DNA of 64,000 nt from Syncephalis fuscata. Its lineage: Eukaryota; Zoopagomycota; Zoopagomycetes; Zoopagales; Piptocephalidaceae. Shown piece after piece: positions 12,336 through 25,400 of this stretch (within the stretch, counting starts at the first letter, position 1; every line of letters starts with the position of its first letter). The stretch is from contig JAHLTZ010000001.1 in NCBI GenBank assembly GCA_025786725.1, positions 558,001-622,000 on the forward strand, given 5' to 3'. The notes under the pieces were generated by a model, which saw nothing but the letters and a program-made list of their open reading frames with translations, ran no database searches and was not told the DNA's origin. The position numbers and the translations under genes are program-made.

Positions 12336-13898
12336 CATTATTATAGATTATTATACAAGACTTTACTGGTTATTATTTACAGTAAGTATATGTACATATA
12401 TTCATCCATCCATCCATCCGTTATGCGATTGCTATGGGACAATGATTAGATTCGTTTCATGCACCACTCTCAGACCAATTGGTCAGTGATGATTATGAAC
12501 ACCTTTGTATTAGCTCTATATGAGTTTCCATAGTTATCGCTTAATGGATGGAATGGTACTACGTTAGTAGACAATAACTAACGCTTTTATTGTAATTAGA
12601 TGTAGGCTAGATTTAATGATTGTTTATTTGATACTTGGACAAGCCAATGATTTCTATATTATGGAACAAACAATATAAATATAATAAAATTAGATGATTG
12701 TAAAAATATTTGGGTATATTTTAGTATTAATGCTTACATATAATGTCAAAGACAGGCAATTGTTTGTTGAATTTGTATTGTTAAATATTTATGCTAGTAA
12801 TACAGTTATATGCATGAAATCGATATCGGATTTACTGTATTATAGTCCACTTGGTTTATTATGATTCATTATGGATAAGCTATATCAAAATACAAATTCA
12901 TTATCTATTCATAGAATCTATAGACGCGATAAAAATCGATACATAATATTTAATTTTCTACATCACTAATCGATGAAATACAAAGATGCTGTGTATTGCT
13001 ACTATCAGATAATAAAACTTAATAAAATGATTGGCTACGAACCAAATAACATAAATGCGAGTATACTGAAGTCAAAGCATTATTAATAAATCAAATTAGC
13101 ATGCAATAATATAGAAAACTGGTTATGAATGGAGTAAACGGAATACAAAATCGAGATAGTTGAATGTAATTAACGAATTCAGCTTGTAAGCATGCTGTTC
13201 TGCAGACAAAGGCACAATCAAATATATAGCAAGCTGTAGAGTACTTGATACATTTGTTTATCAAGTTCTTGGTAGCATACAAATATCAGTTGGAACATTA
13301 AAACAATTGATAATATATTTACAAAAACATGTATATATTTAAACAAATACAGTTGAAATAGTACTAATAAATCAATAATTACCCATCAATAGATATAGAT
13401 ACATTTATTGATGTTTGAATGCATCAATCTCTACATGAACATAAATGATTTATTTTTAATTTGCATCCATGGTTTAGATATGCATGTTAAAGTATGCTTT
13501 GCATAAGTATGAAGCAGGCCAGCAGAATGTAATGAAATAAGAATAAGGGTAAACCTGTATTTTATGCAGTAACTAAAATAAATCATTGAGTCTAGATTCT
13601 ACACAACTGTCACTAACGCACTGATTTTAAGTTGAGGTCTTAACAGTAAGCAATCATAGTACTGCTTCAGTATTGACCTGACTGTTGTATGCAATTTACA
13701 TTGGTAAAACATACTGTTAGCAGAGTTACTAACATTATATCCTATGCTACACCAGTGCGACAATAGATTTAAATAGTGCCTACTTGGAACACAGTTTATG
13801 TTTTGATACTTTAATCTCAACATACACTCAGCAGCCTATCTTCTACTACGCATCTAACTTATCCCAATACTCGTCTACAGCACTACACCAACATTACC
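12336..13898. other. Long intergenic region upstream of PARN-like and secreted genes
   Basis: About 1.5 kb with no convincing coding potential. The short open frames in it have neither homology nor sensible composition. It is bounded by two divergently transcribed genes. Confidence 0.5.
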
Positions 13899-14234
13899 AT
13901 GAAGGCATCAACTATTGCTATTTGCGCCCTTGCCGCCATCTTCATCGTCGGCACCACTATGGTCGATGCAAAGCCAATGCCAACTCCAGGAAATCCGGCC
14001 GATGACAAAGCAAAGGCTCAGTATCGAAAGGATATTCAAAAGTCATTAGACGACATACATGCCCGTCAAAATGACATAACTAAGAAGCTTAAATACTATG
14101 AAAGCCAAGTCAAGACCCCTACGACTAGTACCGAAATTTCCAAACTTAAAATGAGCTTACCCAGTTGTCAGCGAGCGAAAAGAACCTTCAACACGATCTC
14201 GACACCCATCAATAAGCATACAGCAAAACTCTAG
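13899..14234 (+). CDS. Small secreted protein, coiled-coil, unknown function
   Basis: A signal peptide (MKASTIAICALAAIFIVGTT, cleavage probably after VDA) is followed by a Pro-rich KPMPTPGNPADD and a helical segment with heptad spacing (KDIQKSLDDIHARQNDITKK). Single-exon frame of 111 residues. From about 14161 the annotated frame loses its helical character, while another frame reads QLSASEKNLQHDLDTHQ, which would continue the coiled coil. A one-base error or decay is therefore possible. It sits 405 bp outside the left arm of the inverted duplication and has no counterpart beside the right arm. Family not recognised. Confidence 0.6.
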   Translation: MKASTIAICALAAIFIVGTTMVDAKPMPTPGNPADDKAKAQYRKDIQKSLDDIHARQNDITKKLKYYESQVKTPTTSTEISKLKMSLPSCQRAKRTFNTISTPINKHTAKL

Positions 14235-15018
14235 AAATGCAGGCTTAAGACGCAATTAGTTCTGGCATCAAATCTAAACATTAAGCTTTGTTAATTTCTG
14301 TAACTCAATATCTATTTTCATGGCTCATTTAAATTACACAACCATACAATCATTACATAATGCAGGACATTTCATTTGGTTCAAACTATTATTTAGTCAA
14401 TACCAGCAAATAAACATCTTGAGCTATTATATTGTTATTGTTTGTCTTATTGTCTTATCCTTTTTAATTTTCTAGCTATTTAAAGCTATAGGTATTGTTT
14501 AAAACTAACAATATTGGTACATAAAATAGGCAATAATGAATTGTGTTCATACAATTATATTATCTAATGACCATATTAATACTTATGATTAGTAAATCTA
14601 TTAGCACTATTGATTTTATTAAATAGTAGAATTTAAATTATTTATAAATTAATGATGCTTTTTAGTTAATTAAATAAAAATAAAATATACCATTTAATCG
14701 ATAGCTAATCGATTACTATTTTAAAATGTGAATTTTGGATAAATTATGTATAAACACTGTTTTAATTATCAACATCTAATTTAGATGATATAATTATGCT
14801 TATTCAATATTGCTATTAAAGCTTAACTCTATATTTCAATGTATAATACAGTTCATTTTACTTTATATTATATGTAGATCTAAATTTGTAAATCTACAGA
14901 TATCTTAATGCAATTTCTAACATCTCAATGTATTCAATATTGCTATATAAATAACAAAATTTAAAGTAACTATTTAAATTTTATAGCTCATTTATTCCAA
15001 TGTGCCATAACTAATGCA

Positions 15019-16669
15019 TTAAAGTTTAGCACGCGGTATGTCATGGATGGAACGCACATAGTTTGAATTGATCTCTGCCAAATTAGCACAGCCTAATTTA
15101 ATTTAATATATAGTCTTCACTGTTTAGTTATTAACAATCTACTTACCGGCCAATGCCATCGTGTTGACAAATTCTGTCTGCAATATCTCCAAAAGCATCC
15201 GCAATCCATCCTCCCCTACAGTATCATTAGTATTATTAACGTCAATATTGCATATTACTATAGTCACTGCCACTTACACCATAGGCAAGTCTACAATAAC
15301 AGTTAGAACCAGTGTTAGCAGCCCTGTCTTGATGTCAGTTGGTAACTCACCCCCATAATACTGGACGTCCAATAAACACCTAATTGCATATAAATATCAA
15401 AAACGCCTTGCAATCCGCTAATATCACTTACTGCATTGGCACCAAGTGCAAGAGCCTTAAACACATCAGAGCCGTGTCGGATACCACCATCAGTGTAGAT
15501 TTCTAAACGGCCTTTTACTGCCTTCACTATTTCTGGCAGGGCATCGATCTATCGTTGCATAGTAATCAGCCTACAGCACAGCTGCTGATTCGTGACTACT
15601 CACTGTTGCTAGTGCACCATCCAACTGGCGACCGCCATGGTTGCTGACCCAGATGGCATCAACACCATACTGGCATGCCAGCTCAGCATCCTCTGGTGCC
15701 ATGATTCCCTTAAGTACAATTGGTAGCCTGGTAATTGATTTCATCCAAGCAATATCCTTTTCCCAACACAGTGTCATGTCGGCCGTGTTGCCAAATGCCT
15801 CGGAAAACGTTTTTTTGTTAGCGGCAATTTTGCCTGTTAGACGAGCAGCTGCTCTGGCCGAGCCTGTAGTTATTCCATGCTTTGGATCAAAATTGGCCAG
15901 TTTCAATGGAGACGGAAGCTGGAACTGGTTGCGTGCATTGGCAAATCGACGACCTGTAACATTTCATTCATATCAGTGCAATGATGCATTATACTGATAA
16001 ACAGTGTCTAGTTACCCAATAATGGTGCATCTACAGTAAGTACCAATGCTTTGTAGCCAGCCGCTACAGCCAATTGTCAACTTGTGTTTATTATGCTATA
16101 ATAGTCAACACTACCTTCTGCCCTGCGAATAAGCTCCTCAGAAATGCTGCGGTTTTGGAACACATAGAGCTGGAACCAGTTGGGCGTATCGACACCTGCT
16201 ACTTTGCGAACATCCTCAAGGCTAGTTGTCGCGTAGGTTGATAGCGTCATAAGAGTGCCAAACTTGGCAGCAGCTATTGACTTGCAAATAAGCCGCTAGA
16301 TTATAGCCAGTCTTCAGTACTTACCCGCTGCTGTAGCCAACTCTCCTTGTTCATGAGCCATACCGTGCATTGCAGAAGGTGCTAGACATATAGGCGAGCG
16401 TACCTTTGCACCCAACAATGTGCAGCACGTATCGATTTTTGATACATCACGTAAAATGCGCGGCCTTAGCAAATATCTACGCGCCAAAGTCAATGGTCTG
16501 TCAAATGGTAGCGTCCTACAAGTAAGATTTACCGTTTATAGGCCTGCTCATTATCCTGCATGGTCTCTTCTTCGTTGGCACCAGAGGCATAGTAGTCCCA
16601 CATGGCGCGAGGCAGGACCTGTTTGGCATTGGCCTCGAAATCGTTTAGACAAATAGGTACAGTGCTCAT
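15019..16669 (-). CDS. FMN-dependent alpha-hydroxy-acid oxidase/dehydrogenase, left copy (possible frameshift)
   Basis: Reverse-complement twin of the gene at 53083-54735, with the same exon pattern and key motifs ([37 protein letters not shown]). Next to the penultimate splice site this copy reads CTCCCC at 15211-15216 where the right copy has one more base. With the usual GTAAGT donor this shifts the last ~45 residues out of frame. The overlapping upstream donor (GTGTAAGT) could restore the frame with one glycine fewer. It is therefore either damaged, spliced slightly differently, or a sequencing error. Confidence 0.75.
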
Positions 16670-17121
16670 TGTAGTGAAATGGCAAGTTGAATGCTGGAAA
16701 GAATAAGGTGGTGGGTAAGTAATAATGACAATCCATAAATAGATAGTCAATTTAATGAGATCGCTGTTGTGACCTGAATAATTCGGAAATATCAGGCAAT
16801 TCTTAATGCCTGTTGGCTATTGGATAGAAATCAAACATGGGCATAATTGTAACAGTTTGATCAAATATATTTAAAATGAAACCATGTTTATTACTATAAG
16901 CCTGCATAGTTGAATAGGCGCAACTGGATACACGCTTGCTGGAAATATAATGGTGTCGTTGCTTAAAGTTGAATAAACCGAAGCATTGATTAGAGCTTGG
17001 TATATGAATAGACTGAACGATGGTTGTTAAATGGTCTTGCTCACTACCGAATATATACCTAAAGCGTATTGCACTAGCAACTTTATTTACAATACCAATG
17101 CTAGCGCCTCAAAAGTGCCAG

Positions 17122-18484
17122 TTAATCTAAATTTATAAATATGTACAACATATGCCGTATAGTTAGTGCACAGACCAATCATATGCAATACCACTTACCT
17201 TCTATTAATATCAATTATCAAGTACATAATATGAATAGCATATGCTTAGCATAGTTAAATAATATACGATGCCACTTACGAGCTATTAGTACAAATTATT
17301 AAATATATAAGATACATAGCATATGTTTAGCACATAGTTAATCGATATAAATCACACTTACTAACTATTAATGCACGTTGTCATGCACATGCAGTGTACA
17401 GAATATGTTTAGCAAATAACTAATTAATGTACCGTACTACTTACAGCCTATTTATACAAGTTATTAGACACGCGCAGTGGATAAGACATGCTTAGTATAC
17501 AGCCAATTAATATAGAATGCCACTTACCAGCTATCAATAAAAGATATTAAACATGTGCAGTACACGGCATGTACTTAGTAGCAATAATTAAAATAAAACA
17601 TCACTTACGAGCTGTCGATATAAACCAATGCATATGGTGCATAACAAATATTTAACACATGGTTAATTAATATACAATATCACTTACGGGCTATCAATGC
17701 AGGTCATTAAACACATACAGTAAACAAAATATATTTAGAATATAGCTAGTTACTACACAATCCCACTTACCGGCTATTAACACGGGTTATTAGACATGAA
17801 AAATGTATGGTATATGTTTAGCATATAGCTAAATAATATACAACATCGCTTACCTTCTATTAACACAGATAATTAAGCATACAGTAAACAAAGCATATTT
17901 AGAATATAGTTAATTAATGTACAATTTCACTTGCCAGCTATAATAAGCATTAAACATGCACAATACATAATGTGTTTAGTATATAAATAATTAGTATATA
18001 AAGGCACTTACCAACTAGTAACGTTAGTTCGATAATGCAAATAGTATTTAGTTATACAAATGGCTAGTTGTTTCTATTTTAGTTTACCTCCTATCAACAC
18101 AAATTCAGTATATTAGTATTTTTAATTCAGCATTTTATTTGTTGCTAGACTTACTTTTAGCCAATGGTGCTGATTGCCAATACATAAACAAGCAATACTT
18201 GATTAGCACACCAATAACCGTATTTTTAAAACTTACCAACTGTTTACATATGTTTGCCATATGCATAAAGGTACCCAGTAAGCGCTGGAACAATAATGCT
18301 TAATCACGGCTTACCAGCTAATAACATCATTGATTAGACATGGTGATCGAAAGTATACCGATTTGCACAATTATTGTAATTGAAACATACCACGACGGAT
18401 CAGATTTGGCCTAGCATCCACAGTGGCTGTGCTGGCCACAATAGCCACAAGGATAGCGCAGACAACGGCAATAGAAAACTTCAT
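17122..18484 (-). CDS. Micro-exon secreted peptide gene, left copy
   Basis: Minus-strand twin of the gene at 51265-52630, with the same signal-peptide exon (ATG at 18484), the same AG-NNN-GTAAGT micro-exon series and the same stop (17122-17124). Differences seen are confined to introns, for example GGCAATC here against GGGCAAATC in the right copy upstream of the 15-nt exon. Both copies therefore predict the same 51-residue precursor. See the right copy for the exon list and reasoning. Confidence 0.7.
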
Positions 18485-18735
18485 GATGGTGCAGATTTGT
18501 TGGAATAAACAAGCAAAATAAACAGCAGAGCTTAGTGAGTATTCAGAAGAAAGTAGAATGTGATGAGGAGCAGTTAGTTGAATGTGTATATTCTGCGGCC
18601 TATTTAAGTCAATGATTAGCTGAGACAACAATATGCTTTACTATACAGATTCTATCATTGATATGCAATGTGCATCGACAAAGCGCATTCGTATACTAGT
18701 TCAAGGCATACGTATACCAACATACTGATGATGTG

Positions 18736-19103
18736 CTATTTTGAAGCCAATCCCTTTGCTTCAATCTGCTCGGCAATTACACAAATAGCATGGCAGTTGC
18801 AATCATCCAACACATTGCCATAGGAACACATCTGCCAATTTTCACTATGCTGTTGTGCAATTCAAGCATGCGTGCAAACTGAATATGTTGGTTCTACAGA
18901 AACAGTGATGATACGCCACTACACCTTTGCTGTTGCTTCTGCCAACGAATTCCATGATCAAATATGCATGCATCCCAAATGGTGCTCAGCGCCGACATAA
19001 CAGCGGCACCAATGCATTGCGCTTGTATTTCTTTACAGGTATTTACTGTTCTATATAGAATAGTCGCAGCTTTCCAGTTGTAAAACTTTACCGCTTGATT
19101 CAT
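18736..19103 (-). CDS. Small Cys-containing protein, left copy
   Basis: Twin of the two-exon gene at 50646-51013. It encodes the same predicted protein (start MNQAVKFYNWKAATILYRT, end EQIEAKGLASK). It lies about 250 bp upstream of the micro-exon gene on the same strand. Function unknown. Confidence 0.4.
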
Positions 19104-19929
19104 ACGTCAATTCAATCTGAATTGTGGCACAACTTAAAATAAACTGTCTATTTTAGCACAGCAATATTAGCAGTCTACACAGCCATTATTTTTAATTGAT
19201 TCTAGTGCTAATTACTGGCTGCTCCATATATATGTAGTTTCAATAATAAAGCATTGTAACCAAGCACAAATGTAACTGGTTGTTTAGTTTAAAGCAACAT
19301 AGATAGTCCAGAATGTATATGCTGTAATACACAAATAATAGGACACGCCACAAGCAATTCCATCAAATACAACCAGTTTGAATGGACTTTGGAAATGCAT
19401 GGTATACCAGTCGGTTATGACCATATGCACAAGTGCCAATTCATTCATAATTTATTGTAAGATTGCACATTTACTGGTTTTTATTTGTAGTGTATGTTAT
19501 GCAATGTTTTTCTATTTAGAAGATACAAATTGCTATTCTAAGGTTCTGATGTAATTATTACGAACGCTATGCATAGTGCAAATTGTGCATCCTAATTGAT
19601 GTGCTTTGGTGCATCTGTTCATTTATGTCGAATATTTGGCCACAGACAGTAAACGATACCATACAATCACAAAATTCGTGCTATCTTATATACCATGTTA
19701 TTATTAGCCTATTTTTACTTATATTACCAAATAAATGATAGCAATATTATTTAAATATTACTGATACTTTTTTATTTATTGTTCACTGTGTCAAATGCTC
19801 TAAATGGTAATAGAGCCTTAATAATAGCTATATATTATAAGAATTGGTGGAATTATCTAATTAATGAAACTGTAGCCGTATGAATAAAGTATCATTTATT
19901 AGTTCAAATATTAACGTCATTAGGTTCCA
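19104..19929. other. Intergenic region within left arm
   Basis: About 830 bases between the small Cys gene and the 3' end of the phospholipase-like gene. No gene seen. Its twin is 49821-50645. Confidence 0.5.
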
Positions 19930-21207
19930 TTATGCAGATGCTTTGATACGTGTCAGATTAATGCGATTGGCATATTCTACTGCTTCCTTCAACAAGCCAA
20001 GTGTGTTGTCGTAGTAGTCGACCTTGACGCGATGCAAATGGGTAAACTTGGTGATATAGGCAGTAACCACCTCGACAAGATATTTACGAGATTTCTTCTC
20101 GAGACGTTCCAGACAGATGGCTGGCTGCTGAAGGTGCTTGAGGTCGTTTATGACGGTTGAAGCAACAATATCGTAGCCGTAGTCAATACACTGCCACAAC
20201 TTCTCATCGGCGCTCGTCTCAGTTGCATGTTTAATAAACGAATTCTTAAGCGTAACATCGTTGACGGCATAACGTGCGTAGTTCCAGCTTTGCTGAAGGT
20301 ATGTATCACGATCCAGCATCCAGGCTGGTCGGCTGGCTTCTTCAAACGCCGATATGTGGCGGCCAAAAATGACGACTACTCGTTTGTTTTGTTGAACCAT
20401 CTCGCCAAGTGTAGGCCATGGTGCGCTAGCATCCTTGCGTTCAAACAGCATGCCCGACAGATACTGATCGAGCTTTTGCTTAATGCCTCGTGCTGTAACG
20501 CCTCGGTCGCCGTCATAATCGCCATACTCAAGTACAATTACCTCACCGGGGTTTTCATTAAGGAATTTGCGCACCTCTGCTAGATGGGTGTCGAGTGGCG
20601 CTCCAAGTGCACGAGTTGGCCCCTCGCCATGGCAAGTAACTACTCGGCCGCTATTGTCGACACATGTGTCAACATCAAACAAACGGATGCCATCCTCCAG
20701 CTGTTTGCCAATGCTGTGGCCGCGCTGATTCTCCCAGAAGCATTCTCGCGCCCATTGTGGCATGTGGCCGCACATCATCGGAAGACCCTTGGTGCATACG
20801 CTGATAGGTGCAGTGCAGACCTTCTCCCATCCATTGCAGACCTTGCTAGTGGCAGTGCATACCTTGCTCCAGCCCTTACAAAGCACCTTGAACGGGCCTG
20901 GTAGTTTTTTGGTACATTTGGACTCAGTCTTGGTACACACGTCCGTCCATCCCTTTGTGCACTTGTCTTCGCTGGCTCCGCAGAATTTCTGGGCATTTTC
21001 GCACTTATTGATGCCGGAACAGTCGGGTGTTAGATTATACGCTGCCGAGTTGTGTGTGCCGGCAAACGTGTACTGGTCGAATGGCAGGCGGCAGTAGTCG
21101 GCTGATCCGTTGCACTTGGCTGGTGTACCGTTGACTTGTGCCATGCTTCCCGCTAGCAGGAAAGCAACCGCCATAAATACCGATGCTGATATCGCTGGAC
21201 GAACCAT
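19930..21207 (-). CDS. Secreted PI-PLC X-domain-like phosphodiesterase, intact left copy
   Basis: Single exon, 425 residues, first ATG at 21207. A signal peptide (MVRPAISASVFMAVAFLLAG) precedes a PI-PLC X-type TIM-barrel: first catalytic His in FAGTHNSAAYN (H52), EDGIRLFDVDTC, second His in TCHGEGPTR (H193), then VIVLEYGDYDGD and RVVVIFGRH. Residues ~65-156 are a Cys-rich insertion with three related units (CTKGWTDVCT, CKGWSKVCT, CNGWEKVCT). The Y domain of eukaryotic signalling PLCs is absent, as in bacterial-type and extracellular fungal PI-PLC-like proteins. Likely a secreted phosphodiesterase acting on phosphoinositide or GPI-like head groups; the substrate is not shown by sequence. Confidence 0.85.
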   Translation of the reverse strand: MVRPAISASVFMAVAFLLAGSMAQVNGTPAKCNGSADYCRLPFDQYTFAGTHNSAAYNLTPDCSGINKCENAQKFCGASEDKCTKGWTDVCTKTESKCTKKLPGPFKVLCKGWSKVCTATSKVCNGWEKVCTAPISVCTKGLPMMCGHMPQWARECFWENQRGHSIGKQLEDGIRLFDVDTCVDNSGRVVTCHGEGPTRALGAPLDTHLAEVRKFLNENPGEVIVLEYGDYDGDRGVTARGIKQKLDQYLSGMLFERKDASAPWPTLGEMVQQNKRVVVIFGRHISAFEEASRPAWMLDRDTYLQQSWNYARYAVNDVTLKNSFIKHATETSADEKLWQCIDYGYDIVASTVINDLKHLQQPAICLERLEKKSRKYLVEVVTAYITKFTHLHRVKVDYYDNTLGLLKEAVEYANRINLTRIKASA

Positions 21208-22277
21208 GATGAATATCTTCAGTAATAGCAATAATAGGTGTAGCTAAGTAAAATGACGCTGTTTAATAGTCGTGTAGAATAAGCCTTTTAGTTATAGATT
21301 GGTAGAGTCGTAATCAATATTAATGGGATGCTGGTATAGCAGCTGAACCATGGTTTTGGTAGCTAGTTATATACCCAAAATCGAGTAGCACCTGCTTCGT
21401 TTTTGCCTGTGTTTATTGCATTTCCATGCTACAAATAAAGACTGGATTTATTGTTAATCTTTGTTTTTGCTTAAGGCCTATGGACACTGTATATTGCCAT
21501 CGATCAGTAGCCAGTATAAATTACAGGCCTAGTTGTTTCATTTACACGATTGAACAGATATTTTATTGTGTATTTGAGTAAAGATGTTTGGATAGCACGT
21601 TAATCCTTAATTGCTTTTGTCGTGCTGTTTTAATTGCTTAAATGTAAACTATACAATATATAACATCAGTGGTACGCGACAATACAGCTAAATAGCTTAG
21701 AACCAAATTAAACCCAGCCATCATGCACAGCTTAGCCATAAACCATATTTGTGCTTTTATTCATAGCTTCACTATTGCGGCAATCCAATCATTAAGGCTA
21801 TTTGGGATCGGGTAGTCGCTAACAATAGCTTGGAATAATTCAGCCGTAGTGAATCTACATAGTACTGGTTGATTGAACTAAACAGCTAATAAACTTGTTT
21901 TAATTTGGCAAAGTAAATAGCATCGGCCTATTCTACTCAAGTACTTGTCTTTACTATATCTATATTTACATATATATATTCTTATCATTTATTTAGTTTA
22001 TTACGTTATTAATCCAGGAAATAGCTGTAATAGCAATTACAAGTGTACACGATGTATTTGCAGCAATGTTGTCATATTGATTAATTGTTGTGCTACTTTA
22101 CTAAATATGTTATTTTACAACATATCACGTGACCAATAGTATTTCGTAGGTTCCAGCAAAATGCTCAATCTTCATCAATACCAATGTCATTTGCCCCTGA
22201 ATAGCAAATTTGCTGTTGTTGGGTGTCAACGAGCGTTTACCGCATTTGCATTCTCAATGCGTATCAACAGTGCGTAA
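21208..22277. other. Intergenic inner end of left arm
   Basis: About 1.07 kb upstream of the phospholipase-like gene, shared with 47474-48543. It contains a short open frame at 21945-22139 rich in Ile/Tyr/Leu. I read this as AT-rich noise even though the arm is duplicated. Confidence 0.5.
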
Positions 22278-22345
22278 TTTAATTGCAATCATTATTATTA
22301 TCCAAAAACACTTTAACATAATATGTAGTGTATGTATAAAAGCCT

Positions 22346-22352
22346 AATAATA

Positions 22353-22398
<46 letters not shown>
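22346..22398. repeat. (ATA)n microsatellite
   Basis: Near-perfect ATA/TAA trinucleotide run of about 50 bases, 80 bp upstream of the NOM1-like start codon and about 70 bp outside the left arm's inner boundary. Confidence 0.9.
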
Positions 22399-22399
<1 letters not shown>

Positions 22400-22478
22400 G
22401 AAAATATGTTTTAATGTGTAGCAGCACTATGTAATTTTTACAAAAAAAAGAAAAATATTTTTCTTTATTTATTTCATT

Positions 22479-25400
22479 ATGCAGCGCATCAGTACTCATA
22501 GGACATCCAGTTCCAGTATAAGAGGTAATAGCCGGGGTAATGGCAGAGGTCGCGGCAGAGGTCGCGGTCGTGGTGGCCGTGGTGGTAGATTCCAAGACAC
22601 CACTACTCATATGCCAGCACATTTACTCGAGGAATTGAATGCCAAAGGTAGATTGACACTTGTAAAAGATATCCTAATAACAACAACGGCATCACTAGAT
22701 CCAGACACGCGTCAGTTCACCAACAAAGTTAAGTCAGTTTCTCGAAAACAGCAACGAAAGCAACAACGCCAGGAGAAGAAACAATTAAAGGCTGCAACCC
22801 ATTTGGTGAAGTCAATCTAATCATTAGTTTCTAATAAGCTAACTATTACTATAACAATAACAAACAAATAGAATAAACGCCGAAGAGATGAAGAAGATCT
22901 AATGGACAGTAACCATGACACTATCAAAAGTACTTCTATACAGTCTAAAAAACAAAAGTCAACAACAAATGGACCATCTAAGAAGCTGAATGAACTTCGT
23001 GTTGATAATTCAAAATCAATAACCACAGCCAAAAATAGACCAGTAGAAATTAGCAGTAAAGGTTCATTAGATGAGACAGAAGCAATGAGAGAACAAATTG
23101 TACGTATGGCTACACGAGATCCGAGTATGTATGCTCGTCTACGTAAATCAGGACTTGTCGAAGATGTAGGTGTATCTGATGCATCTATTGACGCAGCCGA
23201 AGCATTAGAAGAACAGATGCTGCGTTATTATGAAAAGCAACTGAAGATTAAGAAGCAAAAATTACCAAAAAGCTTTAATGATGATGGATTAGACTTTTTA
23301 TTGGAAGACATTACAGTTGGGGTAAAACATAAAATTATGCCATCAACTAAAACAGTAAAACAAGAAGATGCAGTTATAGATGATGTATTATCGGTAGGTG
23401 GTAATAGTAATAGTAATTTGACAGATAATTAAATTTAATATTGTAATAGACAAATAGCGAAAGTGAAATAGAAACAGAAAATGAATTTATTGAAATGCAA
23501 GATGAAATGGAAGTTGATTTAAATACTGAAGATGATGATGATGACGAAGAGAGTGAAGACGATGACGAAAGTGACGAAGAAGAAGATAGTAACGAAGATG
23601 ACGAAAGTGACGAAGAAGAAGAAGATGACGATGATGTTGAAAATGAAAGTGTTAGTGAAGATGATGAAGAAAGTATAGAAAATAATAAATCTACAGACAA
23701 GACAGTAATCACCAAAAATACCGAAACAGTAACAGAACAGGCATCTGGTAATACTAATAGTGGTTTATTATTTAAAATGTATTATTAATAATACTATCAA
23801 TATATAATTATAGCTGGAAAATATGTACCGCCTCATTTAAGACACTCAGAGGATGCAAGATCCGCTCAATTAATGAAACTACGCCGACAAACACAAGGTC
23901 AATTGAATCGATTGAGTGAGGCCAATATTGAATCGATTATTGCTGAAATAGAAGGATTTTATCGCAACTATCCACGTCGCGGTAAGTAGTTTATTAAATT
24001 AATACATTAAATTAAATAGTGTTTATTCTTGTATAATTATCAATTAAATAGATTTACGGATACAGTTACAGATCTTGTATTAAATGCCATTGGATTACGC
24101 TCACATCTTAATGATAACTTTGTAGTCATTAATGCTGCATTTATTGCTTCTCTTTATGGTGTTATTGGCAGTGAATTTGGTATTTAGATCATGTATATAG
24201 TTTTAATCGTATTAATTGCTGTCAATAATGAATAGGTGCACAATTTGTTCAAACATTAGTTGAACGTTTTGATACTCATCATGCAACATTATTATTGTCA
24301 TCCGGTAATGTGGATGAAAATGACGGTGACACGACAAAGGGCAAAGAATGCTCGAATCTTATTGTATTACTTACGGAACTGTACAATTTTCAAGTAAGAT
24401 AATAACTGATTTATAGAAGGCGATTGAATGATTAATGGATATATAATAGGTTGTTTCAAATGTGTTACTTTATGATTTTATACGACATTTCATCAAACAT
24501 ATCACAGAGACAAATGTGGAACTATTGACCAAAATTATACGATGTATGTGATTATTGTTATTTAAAGAATTATAATAATTGTAATAATATATTATTATGA
24601 ATAGTGTCAGGAGTGCAGTTACGTCAAGAAGATCCCAGTGCTTTAAAGGAGATTGTACTTGAATTACAAAAAAATCTTGCTCAATTAGATGCCAGTAAAC
24701 TAAGGTAAAGAAGAAGCAATTATATTAAAAAAACATTAATATAAATACTATTATAGTTCAAGAACTAAATTTATGATTGAGATGATTCAAGATTTAAAGA
24801 ATAATAAAGTAAAGAAACGAGGCACATTAGCCAGCCAGGCCAATGCTACACGAGAAATTGTAACAACTTTAAAGAAGTTTATTGGCAATTTGAACAAGAA
24901 ACGGCATGGTAAATAATAGATGCTAATTAGTTAATCAATACTAAACTGAATATTTGTATTAATAGTTGTAGTAAGCGAACCATTAAATGTTAGCTTATTG
25001 GATATACGATCGGTTAAGACCAAAGGTAATTAGTGTATAGGGATTCTACTGTCCATTCTAATGCTTTATATTTGATATTACAATAGGCAAATGGTGGCTG
25101 GTCGGTGCTTCATGGGTGGGCAACCAAGTAAACGGTCAGCATAGTGACCATGAAGAACACAATATATCAACTATGACTACAACTACAAAGACATCAAAGG
25201 CTCAATCGGACAAGACAGCTACCGATCAATTATTGGCACTGGCCCGTAAACAGAATATGAATACAGATATTAGACGTAGTATATTTGTTATATTGATGAG
25301 TAGTGAGGTAATTAGTAATAATAATATTGTTATTATTGTATCCACAATTAATTAATTAATTAATAATAACCTGAATCTGTATAGGACTATATTGATGCTT

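Larger units (their letters stand above)
14639..22277. repeat. Left arm of 7.6 kb inverted duplication
   Basis: Positions 14639-22277 are the reverse complement of 47474-55115. The coordinate sum of paired bases stays between 69749 and 69754 along the whole length, so only a handful of one-base indels separate the arms. Homology ends sharply at TTACGCA (22271-22277) on the inner side and fades at 14639-14650 on the outer side. No target-site duplication or terminal repeat was seen at the ends. Confidence 0.95.

Noticed and set aside
20227-21097. Long antisense ORFs across the PLC-like gene (20227-20583, 20584-20904, 20762-21097)
   Set aside because: Shadows of the GC-richer coding strand; no domain, start context or codon pattern of their own.
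21945-22139. 64-residue ORF, mirrored at 47612-47806
   Set aside because: Present in both arms only because the arms are duplicated; Ile/Leu/Tyr-rich AT noise with no homology or splice context.
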